The notes below the pieces were generated by a model. That model did no database searches and was not told the origin of the DNA. It saw nothing but the letters and a program-made list of their open reading frames with translations. From positions 248,001-312,000 of the forward strand of contig CAVXVO010000006.1 in NCBI GenBank assembly GCA_963765295.1: a stretch of 64,000 nt of DNA, given 5' to 3'. Of the stretch, positions 50,405-58,991 are shown one piece after another (the first letter of the stretch is position 1; every line of letters starts with the position of its first letter). Made by a program: the position numbers and the translations under genes. The stretch comes from PALSA-612 sp963765295 (GTDB lineage Bacteria; Actinomycetota; Thermoleophilia; Gaiellales; Gaiellaceae).

Positions 50405-52113
50405 TTGCGCACCTTCGCGACCTGCGGCCAGGTGCGCGTGTTCAGGACCTGCTGCTTCGTCAGCCAGGCTCGCCGCGCCTGACCGATGCCGAACTCGACG
50501 TAGCCGAGCGCGGACAGCCGGTGGGCGTCGCTCGTCACCGCGATCGGGACGCCGGCCTCACCGGCGAGCCGCGCGACGAAGTCCGGCATGTCGAGACGGT
50601 CCGGCTGCGAGTCGATCTCGAGGCACGTCCTCGTCTCGACCGCCTTCTCGACGACGCGCTCGACGTCGAGCGGCGCGCCCGCGCGGCGACCGATCTTGCG
50701 GCCCAGAAGATGTCCGATGCAGTGGACGTGCGGGTGCTCCATCGCTCCGAGGACGCGCTCGGTCGGGTTCTTGTCGAAGCTGGTGTGCAGCGAGGCGATC
50801 ACCCACTCGCGCGTCGCGAGCACGTCGTCGGGCACGTCGATCGTCCCGTCCGCCCTGATGTTCGCCTCGACGCCCTTGAGCAGGCGGAACGGCGCCAGCT
50901 TCTCGTTCAGCGCGTCGAGCTCGGCGTCCTGCGCCTCCGTCCGTCCCTCGCGCAGGTAGTGCGAGTGGTCGGTGACAGCGAGGTAGCGGTACCCACGAGC
51001 CTTGGCCGCGAGCGCCATCTCCTCGGCGGTCGCCTTGCCGTCGGCCGACCAGGTCGTGTGGGCGTGGAGGTCGCCCCGGAGATCGCGAAGCTCGACGAGA
51101 TCGGGCAGCGTCCCTTCCCGCGCCGCCTCCAGCTCGCCGAGATTTTCGCGCAGCTCGGGCGGGATGGACGAGTAGCCGAGCAGCTCGTAGAGATCGGCTT
51201 CGTCTGCGTGCGTGAGCACCTCGCCGGTCTCGACAACCTTGACGCCGTACTCCGACACCGAGAACCCGCGCCGAACGGCCTCCTCGCGGAGAGCGACGTT
51301 GTGATGCTTCGAGCCGGTGAAGTGCTGCAGGAGGTTGCCGTAGCACTCGGGCGGCACGACGCGGAGGTCGAACCGGAGTCCCTGATTCGAGAGCACGGTC
51401 GCTTTCGTGCCGCCGCGGGCGACGACCTCGACGACCCACGGCAGCTCGACGAAGTGGGTGATCAGCGCCTCCGGGTCGGTGGCCGTCGCGATGATGTCGA
51501 GGTCGCGCACGGTCTCGCGCCGACGGCGCGCGCTGCCCGCCTCGGAGACCTTCACGGCAGCGGGGTGCTCACGCAGCGTCTCGACCGCCTCCAGCACGGC
51601 CGGCAGGGCGACGCCGAGCAGCACCCGGCCCGAGTCGGGCGGCGCACTCGTCTTCTCGTCGAGCGCCTTCAGCACGTTCTCCTCGATCTTCGCGCCGAGC
51701 CCCGAGAGCGTGCGCAGGCGCTGCTCCTCGGCGGCCTTGCGAAGCTCGGGCAGCGTCGTCACGCCGAGGTCGAGCCAGATGCGCCGCGCCGTCTTCGGGC
51801 CGAGACCGGGGAGACGCGTGAACGCGACGACGTCCGGCGGAACGATGCCCTTGTGCTTCGTCAGCGCGTGCACCTCGCCGTCGTCGACGATCTCGACGAT
51901 CTTGCCCTCGATCGTCTTGCCGATTCCCTGCAGCTGCTTGGCCTTGCCGTCGAGCGCCAATTGCGCGATCGAACCCGCGGTGTCGCGGATCAGGGCGGCA
52001 GCACGGCGGTAGGCGAGCACACGGAAGGCGTCGTAGCCCTCGATCTCGAGCAGGTCGGCGAGCAGCTCGAACTGCGCGGCGACGTCCTCGTTCCTCGGCA
52101 GGGCCTCCGCCAT
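50401..52113 (-). CDS. polX: DNA polymerase/3'-5' exonuclease PolX
   Basis: A 570-residue bacterial family X polymerase. The N-terminal helix-hairpin-helix region (LPGLGPKTARRIWLDLG, LSGLGAKIEENVLKALDE) binds DNA. A nucleotidyltransferase core follows with GSARRRRETVRDLDIIATA carrying the DxD metal ligands. The C-terminal PHP domain has DLHAHTTWSADG, TDHSH, and SDAHRLSALGY and gives 3'-5' exonuclease activity. It acts in base-excision and gap repair. The ATG at 52113 is 7 nt after a TATCAT -10 box. Confidence 0.94.
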   Translation of the reverse strand: MAEALPRNEDVAAQFELLADLLEIEGYDAFRVLAYRRAAALIRDTAGSIAQLALDGKAKQLQGIGKTIEGKIVEIVDDGEVHALTKHKGIVPPDVVAFTRLPGLGPKTARRIWLDLGVTTLPELRKAAEEQRLRTLSGLGAKIEENVLKALDEKTSAPPDSGRVLLGVALPAVLEAVETLREHPAAVKVSEAGSARRRRETVRDLDIIATATDPEALITHFVELPWVVEVVARGGTKATVLSNQGLRFDLRVVPPECYGNLLQHFTGSKHHNVALREEAVRRGFSVSEYGVKVVETGEVLTHADEADLYELLGYSSIPPELRENLGELEAAREGTLPDLVELRDLRGDLHAHTTWSADGKATAEEMALAAKARGYRYLAVTDHSHYLREGRTEAQDAELDALNEKLAPFRLLKGVEANIRADGTIDVPDDVLATREWVIASLHTSFDKNPTERVLGAMEHPHVHCIGHLLGRKIGRRAGAPLDVERVVEKAVETRTCLEIDSQPDRLDMPDFVARLAGEAGVPIAVTSDAHRLSALGYVEFGIGQARRAWLTKQQVLNTRTWPQVAKVRK

Positions 52114-52120
52114 GCGGGCG

Positions 52121-52126
52121 ATGATA
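52121..52126 (-). promoter_or_regulatory. Leaderless -10 box of polX
   Basis: TATCAT on the minus strand, 7 nt before the ATG at 52113. It lies inside the 20-bp space between the divergent polX and glycosyltransferase starts. Confidence 0.45.
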
Positions 52127-52132
52127 GGCGGC

Positions 52133-52852
52133 GTGCCCCGTGTCACGGTCTGCATCCCGACGTACAACGAACGGGCGAACCTGGAGCCGATGGCGGCGGC
52201 GCTGCGCCGGGTCCTGCCGCCCGATGCCCGCATGCTCGTGATCGACGACGCGTCGCCCGACGGCACGGGCGAGCTGGCGGACAAGCTGGCCGCCGAGGAC
52301 GACCGCGTCGCTGTCCTCCATCGTGAGCGCAAGGAGGGGCTCGGGCCTGCGTATGTCGCCGGCTTCCGCCGCGCGCTCGCGGACGGCGCGGAACTCGTGG
52401 TCGAGATCGACTGCGACTTCTCCCACGACCCGAACGACGTGCCCCGGCTGCTCGCAGCCGCCGAGGACGCCGACCTCGTGCTCGGCTCGCGCTACGTCGC
52501 GGGTGGGGCCGTCCGCAACTGGGGTCTCATCCGCCGTTGGATCTCGGCCGGCGGCTCCGCGTATGCCCGCATCATCCTCGGCACACGCGTCCGCGACCTC
52601 ACGGGCGGCTTCAAGTGCTACCGCCGCGAGGTGCTGGAGACGATCCCGCTCGAGCGCATCTCCTCGAAGGGCTACGCGTTCCAGATCGAGACGACCTACC
52701 GCGCGCAGCGGGCCGGCTTCCGGGTCGTCGAGATCCCGATCACGTTCGCCGACAGGGAGGTCGGCCACTCGAAGATGAGCCGCGCGATCGTGCTCGAGGC
52801 GATCTGGCGCGTGCCGTCCCTCCGCGTACGAGCACTGCTCGGTCGCCTGTAG
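52133..52852 (+). CDS. Polyprenol monophosphomannose synthase-like glycosyltransferase (GT2)
   Basis: A 239-residue GT-A fold enzyme. VTVCIPTYNERANLEPMAAA is the GT2 opening. IDDASPDGTGELAD, EIDCDFSHDPNDVPRL (metal-binding DxD) and RDLTGGFKCYRREVLETI are typical of dolichol/polyprenol-phosphate mannose synthases. There is no C-terminal membrane part, so this is the soluble catalytic type. It would transfer mannose from GDP-mannose to polyprenyl phosphate at the inner membrane face. I prefer the GTG at 52133; in-frame ATGs at 52121 and 52112 exist. Confidence 0.86.
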   Translation: MPRVTVCIPTYNERANLEPMAAALRRVLPPDARMLVIDDASPDGTGELADKLAAEDDRVAVLHRERKEGLGPAYVAGFRRALADGAELVVEIDCDFSHDPNDVPRLLAAAEDADLVLGSRYVAGGAVRNWGLIRRWISAGGSAYARIILGTRVRDLTGGFKCYRREVLETIPLERISSKGYAFQIETTYRAQRAGFRVVEIPITFADREVGHSKMSRAIVLEAIWRVPSLRVRALLGRL

Positions 52853-52862
52853 CACCGGGCGG

Positions 52863-52868
52863 TACGAT
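52863..52868 (+). promoter_or_regulatory. Leaderless -10 box of the thioredoxin gene
   Basis: TACGAT, 6 nt before the GTG at 52875. Confidence 0.45.
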
Positions 52869-52874
52869 CACACG

Positions 52875-53198
52875 GTGAGGGAGGTCACCGACGCCAGCTT
52901 CGAGGCCGACGTCCTGCAGGCGTCGACGCCCGTCGTGGTCGACTTCTGGGCTCCGTGGTGCGGCCCGTGCCGCGCCGTCGCGCCGATCCTCGAGCAGTTC
53001 GCCGAGGAGCAGCCCGGAATCGCATTCACGTCCGTGAACATCGACGACAACCCGAACTTCGCCTCCCGCTTCGGCGTCCTCTCGATCCCGACCGTGATCC
53101 TGTTCGAGAACGGAGAGCCCCAGGAGACGGTGATCGGCGCCCGCCCGCGCTCCTATTTCGAGAACGCCTGGGCGAAGTGGCTCACGTCCTCGGCGTAG
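52875..53198 (+). CDS. trxA: Thioredoxin
   Basis: A 107-residue thioredoxin. The active site is VVDFWAPWCGPCRAVAPILE, and the cis-proline loop is GVLSIPTVILFENGEP. No signal peptide, so it reduces cytoplasmic disulfides. The GTG at 52875 follows a TACGAT box with leaderless spacing. Its 3' end overlaps the convergent permease gene by 17 bp. Confidence 0.93.
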   Translation: MREVTDASFEADVLQASTPVVVDFWAPWCGPCRAVAPILEQFAEEQPGIAFTSVNIDDNPNFASRFGVLSIPTVILFENGEPQETVIGARPRSYFENAWAKWLTSSA

Positions 53199-54177
53199 CC
53201 GCGGACGACTGAGCCGGCGCGCGCCCACGTCTCTCGCTCGGATCGAGGACGACGGCGAGCAGGTCGGCGACGAGGTTCGCGAACGCGACCGTCGCGGCCA
53301 CGAACAGCAGGATCCCGATCAGCACGGGAAAGTCGCGGCGCGTGGCTGCCTGGGCCGTGGTGCGGCCGAGGCCGGGAATGCCGAAGGCGACCTCGACGAA
53401 GATGGTCGCTCCGATCAGCCCGAAGGCCAGACCGCCGACGTCGAGCACGAGGGCGGCAAGCATCGGCCGCACGGTCGCCGGGAACACGTGCGAGCGCAGG
53501 ACTCCCCATTCGGACACACCCTTGGCACGCGCGGTGCGAACGTGGGCGCCGCGGATGGTCTCGCGTGAGCGCCCGCGGACCAGGCGCACGTACACGGCGC
53601 CGTAGATCAGCGCGAACGCCGTCCACGGCAGCACCATGTGGTAGGCCCACGGCAGCGGGCCGCCGCAGTCGGGCTCGGGTCCGAGCGTGTCGCAGTAACC
53701 GCCGGGCGGGAACCAGCCGAGCTGGTCGCCGAAGACCCAGGAGAGGAGGAGCCCGAGCCAGAGCGGCTGCAGCGAGAGGCCGGCGAGCCCGAGGACTCCT
53801 CCCGCCTTCGCTGCACGCGACGACGGACGGAGCGCCGAGAGCAGCCCGAGAGGGATCGCGATCGCCAGCCAGATGACGGCGCCGCCGAGGACGAGACCGG
53901 CCGTGATCGGCGCCGCCGTGGTGACGATCGTCGTCACGCTGTGGCCGTTGACGGTCGAGGTGCCGAAGTCGCCGTGGACGATCTTCGAGAGGAAGTGCAC
54001 GTAGTTGTCGGCGATGCTCCCGTGGAGGCCGAGCGGAGTCCCGATCGGGAACGGCGCCCGGCGGCGCGCGGCGGGCGTCGTGTGGGGCAGGACGAAGAAG
54101 ATGACGAACGTGACCGTGGCCAGCCCGAAGAAGAGCAGGGCCGCGCAGAGCAGCCGCTTGACCACGTAGGCGCCCAC
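53182..54177 (-). CDS. ABC transporter permease, DppB/OppB type (orphan)
   Basis: A 331-residue binding-protein-dependent transport permease. It opens VKRLLCAALLFFGLATVTFV, followed by a long periplasmic loop with GDFGTSTVNGHSV. The EAA-type coupling motif is VRTARAKGVSEWGVLRSHVF near residue 230, and the end is VEVAFGIPGLGRTTAQAATRR. This fits the first permease (B subunit) of peptide or nickel importers. The usual C subunit, ATPases and binding protein are absent from the neighbourhood. The GTG at 54177 is one of several near starts (TTG 54186, GTG 54165). Confidence 0.83.
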   Translation of the reverse strand: MGAYVVKRLLCAALLFFGLATVTFVIFFVLPHTTPAARRRAPFPIGTPLGLHGSIADNYVHFLSKIVHGDFGTSTVNGHSVTTIVTTAAPITAGLVLGGAVIWLAIAIPLGLLSALRPSSRAAKAGGVLGLAGLSLQPLWLGLLLSWVFGDQLGWFPPGGYCDTLGPEPDCGGPLPWAYHMVLPWTAFALIYGAVYVRLVRGRSRETIRGAHVRTARAKGVSEWGVLRSHVFPATVRPMLAALVLDVGGLAFGLIGATIFVEVAFGIPGLGRTTAQAATRRDFPVLIGILLFVAATVAFANLVADLLAVVLDPSERRGRAPAQSSAATPRT

Positions 54178-54233
54178 CGACGGCAATACGCTGACCGAGG
54201 GCGCCCCGGTTGTCGAGTCGGCCCGTCGAGTCG

Positions 54234-55049
54234 TCAGCCGAAGTGGCGGTAGCCGGACAGCTCGACCGGGCGGCCGTCGAGCAGGAGCTCGACACCCTCT
54301 CCGTCCTCGCAGCGGCCGATCTCGGCGAACCCAGCCGGATCCTCGACCGCCGCGAGCAGCTCGAAGTCTTCGCCGAAGCCGAGGTCGCCCACGGTCGCGC
54401 CCGGCGCGAGGGGGACGCGGTCGAGCTCGATCACGACGCGGCAGCGCGAGCGCTCGGCCAGATGCCCCGCGTCCTGGGCCAGCCCGTCCGAGATGTCGAG
54501 CATCGCGTGCGCGTCGCGGGCGAGTCGCCGTCCTTCGTCGAGCCTGACCGGCGGACGAACGTAGCCGCCCTCGCGGAACGCGGCGCCGGCAGCGCCGAGC
54601 GGTCCGGTCACGACGAGTCGGTCGCCGGACCGGGCACCGGCGCGGCCGGGAACGCGCTCCGAGTGACCGATCGCGGTCACGGAGAGCACGACCTGCGGCG
54701 CTGAGGTCGTGTCGCCGCCGGCGACAGGGACCCCCGCCTCGGCGATGCCCTCGTACAGCTCCAGCACGGCCTCGACCTCGGTCTCCCCGGGCGCGCCGAG
54801 CGTCACGATCAGGCACTCGGCCTCGGCCCCCGACGCGGCCAGATCGCTGAGGTTGACGGCGGCGGCACGGAAGCCGAGGTCGCGCCAGGAGATCCGTGCA
54901 AGCAGGAAGTGCACGCCCTCGACGAGGGCGTCCTGCGTGACGACGAGCCCGCCCGGAAGCTGCGCCGCGTCGTGCTCGATCCCGCTCGCGAGCCCGCGCT
55001 TCTCCAGCTCCGCCAGAAGCCCGAACTCGCCCAGCTCGCTGAGGCTCAC
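54234..55049 (-). CDS. thiL: Thiamine-monophosphate kinase
   Basis: A 271-residue AIR-synthase-fold kinase that phosphorylates thiamine monophosphate to the diphosphate. TQDALVEGVHFLLARISWRD, LSDLAASGAEAECL, VAGGDTTSAPQVVLSVTAIG and MLDISDGLAQDAGHLAE are family motifs. The N-terminal GIGDDAA motif reads GIEHDAAQL, so one metal-binding Asp is replaced. The protein is at the short end of the family. The GTG overlaps the thiD stop by 4 bp, placing two consecutive ThDP-synthesis steps in one operon, near a ThDP enzyme elsewhere in the window. Confidence 0.88.
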   Translation of the reverse strand: MSLSELGEFGLLAELEKRGLASGIEHDAAQLPGGLVVTQDALVEGVHFLLARISWRDLGFRAAAVNLSDLAASGAEAECLIVTLGAPGETEVEAVLELYEGIAEAGVPVAGGDTTSAPQVVLSVTAIGHSERVPGRAGARSGDRLVVTGPLGAAGAAFREGGYVRPPVRLDEGRRLARDAHAMLDISDGLAQDAGHLAERSRCRVVIELDRVPLAPGATVGDLGFGEDFELLAAVEDPAGFAEIGRCEDGEGVELLLDGRPVELSGYRHFG

Positions 55050-55822
55050 CCGACGCGCCTCGACAGGACATCGACCGGCCCGTCGCCGCTTCCGATCCCA
55101 CCGTGCCCGCAGCGCACCGCCTCGGCCGCAACCCGCGAAGCGATCGCCGCGGCCTCCTCCAACTCGACGTCTCGCGCGAGGCAGGCGGCCAGCGTGGCCG
55201 AGTGAGTGCAGCCCGCCCCGTGCGTCGCCCCGCTCTCGTGTCGCGGCACCGGGATGTGGACGAGCTGCTCGCCGTCGAAGAGCGTGTCGACCGCTTCGTC
55301 GCCGTGGCCGCCCGTGACGATCACGGCCTTCGGCCCGAGCGCGTAGAGCCGCCGGGCCAACTCGTCCCGGGGAGCAGGCCCGCCGGCGAGAGCCTCCGCT
55401 TCGAGCAGGTTGGGCGTGATCACCGTTGCCAGCGGGAACAACCGCCCGACGAGGGTCTCGACAGCGTCCTGCTGCAGGAGCCGCGCGCCGGAGCTCGCGA
55501 CCATCACCGGGTCGACGACGAGTGGCACGGGGTTCGCCGTCAGGAAGTCGGCGACAGCCTCGACGATCGCGGCCGAGAAGAGCATGCCCGTCTTTGCCGC
55601 ATCGACGCCGATGTCGGAGAAGACGGCTTCGAGCTGCGCGCGGACGAACTCGACCGGCGCCTCGTGCACCGCCGTCACGCCGACCGTGTTCTGTGCCGTC
55701 AGCGCGACGACGACGCTCATACCGTGGCAGCCGGCGGCGGCGAATGCCTTCAGGTCTGCCTGGATGCCGGCGCCGCCGCCCGAGTCGGAGCCGGCGATCG
55801 TGAGGCAGCGTGGGATGCCCAT
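55046..55822 (-). CDS. thiD: Hydroxymethylpyrimidine/phosphomethylpyrimidine kinase
   Basis: A 258-residue ribokinase-fold enzyme that phosphorylates HMP and HMP-P for thiamine synthesis. CLTIAGSDSGGGAGIQADLK is the substrate-binding start. VALTAQNTVGV, VVDPVMVASSGARLL, ITPNLLEAEALAG and the anion-hole motif GATHGAGCTHSATLAA are all present. It is the first gene of the thiD-thiL pair. A TAACGT -10 box is 7 nt before the ATG at 55822. Confidence 0.93.
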   Translation of the reverse strand: MGIPRCLTIAGSDSGGGAGIQADLKAFAAAGCHGMSVVVALTAQNTVGVTAVHEAPVEFVRAQLEAVFSDIGVDAAKTGMLFSAAIVEAVADFLTANPVPLVVDPVMVASSGARLLQQDAVETLVGRLFPLATVITPNLLEAEALAGGPAPRDELARRLYALGPKAVIVTGGHGDEAVDTLFDGEQLVHIPVPRHESGATHGAGCTHSATLAACLARDVELEEAAAIASRVAAEAVRCGHGGIGSGDGPVDVLSRRVG

Positions 55823-55829
55823 GCGGCGA

Positions 55830-55835
55830 ACGTTA
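55830..55835 (-). promoter_or_regulatory. Leaderless -10 box of thiD
   Basis: TAACGT on the minus strand, 7 nt before the ATG at 55822. No TPP riboswitch-like leader is possible with this spacing. Confidence 0.45.
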
Positions 55836-55854
55836 CGCCGCCGAGTCGCCCGGC

Positions 55855-55860
55855 TACGAT
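55855..55860 (+). promoter_or_regulatory. Leaderless -10 box of the methyltransferase gene
   Basis: TACGAT, 6 nt before the GTG at 55867. It is the same hexamer and spacing as at the thioredoxin gene. Confidence 0.45.
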
Positions 55861-55866
55861 CGACTC

Positions 55867-56538
55867 GTGCCCACCGCGCACTACGACGGCGTCGCCGCCT
55901 GGTACGACGAGCATTTCGCTCCCGGGCCGGAGACCGTCGACACCGTGCGCCGGCTCGTCGGACCGGGGCCCGGGTCGTGCCTCGATCTCGGGTGCGGAAC
56001 GGGGTTCCACCTGCCGCTGCTCCACGAGCTCGGCTGGACGCTCACCGGCGTCGACCTCTCCGAGGACCAGCTGCAGTTCGCGCGTGAGCGGGCAGGCGAC
56101 TACGCGGAGCTGCTCCAGGCGAACGCCACCGAGCTTCCGTTCGCGGACATGACGTTCGACCTCGTCGTGTCGGCGTTCACGCACACCGACATGGAGGACT
56201 TCGCAGCGGTCGTGGCCGAAGCGACGCGCGTGCTCCGGCCGGACGGCCGGCTCGTGTACCTCGGCCCCCATCCGTGCTTCGTGGGGCCGCATTCCGAGTT
56301 CGTCGAGGCGAGGGGCGTCCCGAAGCTCCATCCGGGGTACAACGAGCGCGGCCGCTACACGGAGGGTCCGGGCTTCTCCCCGACGAGTCTCCGACGGAAG
56401 GTCGGCGCCGTGCATCTTCCCCTCGGCGACCTTCTGCAGACATTCCTCGCCGTAGGGCTCCGCATCGAGGCGTTCGAGGAGCCCGTCTGCGCGGGACGCG
56501 TCTACCCGCACTGGCTCGCCCTGCGCGCCGCTCGGTGA
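55867..56538 (+). CDS. Class I SAM-dependent methyltransferase
   Basis: A 223-residue methyltransferase. Motif I is SCLDLGCGTGFHLPLLHE, followed by LTGVDLSEDQLQFARER, NATELPFADMTFDLVVS and ATRVLRPDGRLVYLG, the standard Rossmann-like order. The C-terminal part (GYNERGRYTEGPGFSPTSLR) is a substrate-binding region of unknown specificity. The GTG start is leaderless-type. The gene ends before a strong hairpin that precedes the helicase gene. Confidence 0.84.
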   Translation: MPTAHYDGVAAWYDEHFAPGPETVDTVRRLVGPGPGSCLDLGCGTGFHLPLLHELGWTLTGVDLSEDQLQFARERAGDYAELLQANATELPFADMTFDLVVSAFTHTDMEDFAAVVAEATRVLRPDGRLVYLGPHPCFVGPHSEFVEARGVPKLHPGYNERGRYTEGPGFSPTSLRRKVGAVHLPLGDLLQTFLAVGLRIEAFEEPVCAGRVYPHWLALRAAR

Positions 56539-56570
56539 ACCTAGGCTTGACGGAGCTCACCAACGAGCGG

Positions 56571-56593
56571 AGGCGCCGGCTCGGCCGGCGCCT
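56571..56593. terminator. Hairpin between methyltransferase and helicase genes
   Basis: AGGCGCCGGC and GCCGGCGCCT form a perfect 10-bp stem with loop TCG. It ends 12 nt before the TTG of the helicase. It could terminate the methyltransferase transcript or regulate helicase translation. Confidence 0.5.
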
Positions 56594-56605
56594 GGAGCGG
56601 GGCGA

Positions 56606-58846
56606 TTGAGCGTCGGCGTCACCACCTGGGACGACCTGCTCACCGGCGAGGAGGTCGCGCACCTCACGACCGAGCCCGCCCGCGATCCGGTCGTCGAGCC
56701 GTTCCCCCCCGGCCTCGACCCACGCGTCCAGAGCGCCCTCGTCGCGAGCGGCGTCACCTCGCTCTACCGCCACCAGGCCGAGGCCTGGGAGGCAGCCGGC
56801 CGCGGCGAGCACCTGGTCGTCACGACCGGCACGGCGAGCGGCAAGACGCTCGCGTTCAACCTGCCCGTCCTCGACGCGATCGCGCGCGACCCGAAGACAC
56901 GCGTCCTCTACCTCTATCCGACGAAGGCACTGGCCCAGGACCAGGCGCGCTCGCTGCAGGCGTTCGGGATTCCGAAGCTCAGAGCGGCGATCTACGACGG
57001 CGACACCGAGGTCGAGAAGCGCTGGCAGATCCGCAAGTGGGCGAACGCCATCCTGTCCAACCCGGACATGCTCCATCTCGGCGTCCTCCCGCACCACGAC
57101 CGCTGGGGCGACGTCCTCGCGAACCTCCGCTATGTCGTCGTCGACGAGGCCCACGTCTATCGCGGCGTCTTCGGCTCGCACGTCGGCAACGTGCTCCGCC
57201 GGCTGCGGCGGCTCGCCCGCGCCTACGGTTGCGAGCCGCAGTTCCTGCTCGCCTCGGCCACTATCGCCAATCCGGGCGAGCTCGCGCGCTCGCTCCTCGG
57301 CGTCGACGTGACGGTGATCTCCGGCGATGCGGCGCCACGCGCCGAGCGGACGGTCTGCCTCTGGAACCCGCCCGTGATCGACGAGGAGCTGTGGTTGCGC
57401 GCGAGCTCGCTCGGTGAGGGGGCGAAGCTGCTCGCCGAGCTCGTCTCGCGTGGCCTGCGCACGCTGTGCTTCGCGAAGAGCCGGCGCGCCGCCGAGCTGA
57501 TCCACCGCTTCGCGCTCGAGCGGCTCGGGCCCGGATACGAGGGGCGGCTGTCGCCGTACCGCGCCGGGTACACGCCCGCGCAACGGCGCGACATCGAGCG
57601 GCGCCTCGTCGAAGGCGAGTTGCTCGGCGTCTCGGCCACCGACGCCCTTGAGCTCGGGATCGACGTGGGCCTGCTCGACGCGGTCGTCTCGGTCGGCTTC
57701 CCCGGCACCGTGGCCAGCCTGCGCCAGCAGTGGGGACGCGCAGGCCGGCGCGGGCACGGGCTGGCCGTGCTGGTGGCGAGCGAGGACGCGCTCGACCAGT
57801 ACTTCATGCGCGAGCCCGAGGCGCTACTCGGACGGCGCGTCGAGGCGGCGATTCTCGACCACACCAACCCGCGTCTCCTCGACGGACACGTGCTGGCCGC
57901 GGCGTTCGAGGGACCGATCGACGACGGTGACCGCGACACGCTCGGGGACGCAGCGCTCGAACGCGCGGCCGTGCTGCCCGAGCTCAAGAAGACCCCGGCG
58001 GGCTACGTCTGGGCGGGTCGCGACTACCCCGCCGCCCGCGTTTCGCTCCGCTCGGCCAGCCCCGACCCCGTGCTCGTCGTCGAGGGCGACTCCGGCTCCG
58101 TGCTCGGAACCCTGGAGCGCGAGCGCGCCTACTCGGCCGCGCACGAAGGCGCGATCTACCTCCACCTCGGCGAGACGTATCTCGTGCGCACCCTCGACCT
58201 CGAGACCGGCACCGCGCTCGTCGACCCGTTCAAGGGCGACTGGTACACGCAGGTCAAGAAGGAGACGACGACCGCGATCGAGGAGACCTTGCGGACCGAG
58301 CGGCGGCTCGGCCTCGACCTCTCTTTCGGCCGTGTCTCGGTCACGGAGCAGGTGGTCGCGTACCAGCGCAAGTCGACGCGCAACGGCAAGGTGCTCGATC
58401 TGATCGCGCTCGACCTGCCGGCGTCGACCTTCGACACGGAGGCGATCTGGTTCCTGCCCGAGCCCGCCCAGCTCGACGGCCTCGACCGGATGCCGAAGCT
58501 GCTCGGCACACTCCACGCCGCGGAACACGCACTGATTGCGCTGCTACCGCTGTGGGCGATGTGCGACCGCTGGGACATCGGCGGGCTCTCGACGAACGTC
58601 CATCCGCAGACGCAGCGGCCGACGGTGTTCGTCTACGACGGCCACCCCGGCGGCGTCGGGATCACCGAGCGCGGGTTCGCCGCGTTCGAGGGCTGGGCCG
58701 GCGATACGGCGCGAATGATCGAGGGCTGCCCCTGCGAGCACGGCTGCCCCTCGTGCGTCCAGTCGCCGAAGTGTGGGAACCTGAACGACATGCTCGACAA
58801 GGCCGGGGCCCTCGAGCTGCTCAAACGCATGCTGACGGATCGCTAG
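56606..58846 (+). CDS. DEAD/DEAH-box helicase with DUF1998-type zinc C-terminus (Hrq1-like)
   Basis: A 746-residue superfamily 2 helicase. Motif I VVTTGTASGKTLAFNLPVL, Ia LYLYPTKALAQDQARSL, II VVVDEAHVYRGVFG and III LLASATIANPGE are present. The second RecA domain has VSATDALELGIDVGLLD and QQWGRAGRRGHGLAVLVAS. The C-terminus carries a four-cysteine cluster (CPCEHGCPSCVQSPKCGN) typical of the MrfA/Hrq1 group, which work in DNA cross-link repair. The TTG at 56606 is the best start. Confidence 0.9.
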   Translation: MSVGVTTWDDLLTGEEVAHLTTEPARDPVVEPFPPGLDPRVQSALVASGVTSLYRHQAEAWEAAGRGEHLVVTTGTASGKTLAFNLPVLDAIARDPKTRVLYLYPTKALAQDQARSLQAFGIPKLRAAIYDGDTEVEKRWQIRKWANAILSNPDMLHLGVLPHHDRWGDVLANLRYVVVDEAHVYRGVFGSHVGNVLRRLRRLARAYGCEPQFLLASATIANPGELARSLLGVDVTVISGDAAPRAERTVCLWNPPVIDEELWLRASSLGEGAKLLAELVSRGLRTLCFAKSRRAAELIHRFALERLGPGYEGRLSPYRAGYTPAQRRDIERRLVEGELLGVSATDALELGIDVGLLDAVVSVGFPGTVASLRQQWGRAGRRGHGLAVLVASEDALDQYFMREPEALLGRRVEAAILDHTNPRLLDGHVLAAAFEGPIDDGDRDTLGDAALERAAVLPELKKTPAGYVWAGRDYPAARVSLRSASPDPVLVVEGDSGSVLGTLERERAYSAAHEGAIYLHLGETYLVRTLDLETGTALVDPFKGDWYTQVKKETTTAIEETLRTERRLGLDLSFGRVSVTEQVVAYQRKSTRNGKVLDLIALDLPASTFDTEAIWFLPEPAQLDGLDRMPKLLGTLHAAEHALIALLPLWAMCDRWDIGGLSTNVHPQTQRPTVFVYDGHPGGVGITERGFAAFEGWAGDTARMIEGCPCEHGCPSCVQSPKCGNLNDMLDKAGALELLKRMLTDR

Positions 58847-58889
58847 ACCCTGCCCGCCAGGCCACGGCCGAACCGGCCGGGAGCAGCCC

Positions 58890-58914
58890 TCATCCCCACC
58901 CAGGGCGGGGATGA
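58890..58914. terminator. Hairpin after the helicase gene
   Basis: TCATCCCC and GGGGATGA pair around a 9-nt centre that can extend the stem (CCC/GGG). It lies 44 bp after the helicase stop and forms the first part of composite element copy 2. Confidence 0.55.
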
Positions 58915-58958
58915 AGACCACCCACCACCCGCGGTCAGCGTATCGCCGAAAGACGCAC

Positions 58959-58991
58959 GTGACTGTCACGCAGGTGTGACAAGAGCGTGAC
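58959..58991. promoter_or_regulatory. Cluster of GTGAC half-sites upstream of ndh
   Basis: GTGAC at 58959, 58976 and 58987, with inverted GTCAC at 58965, forming GTGACTGTCAC. The last two are 11 bp apart, one helical turn. A regulator or a sigma-factor-like site is possible. It lies 62 bp before the ndh start and partly inside the repeated element. Confidence 0.35.

Noticed and set aside
49885..52326. An 813-codon open frame opposite polX
   Set aside because: Shadow of the polX coding strand with no recognisable protein.
56535..56609. A 24-codon frame joining the methyltransferase stop to the helicase start
   Set aside because: Its Arg-rich sequence comes from the perfect hairpin at 56571-56593, so the hairpin is the better explanation.
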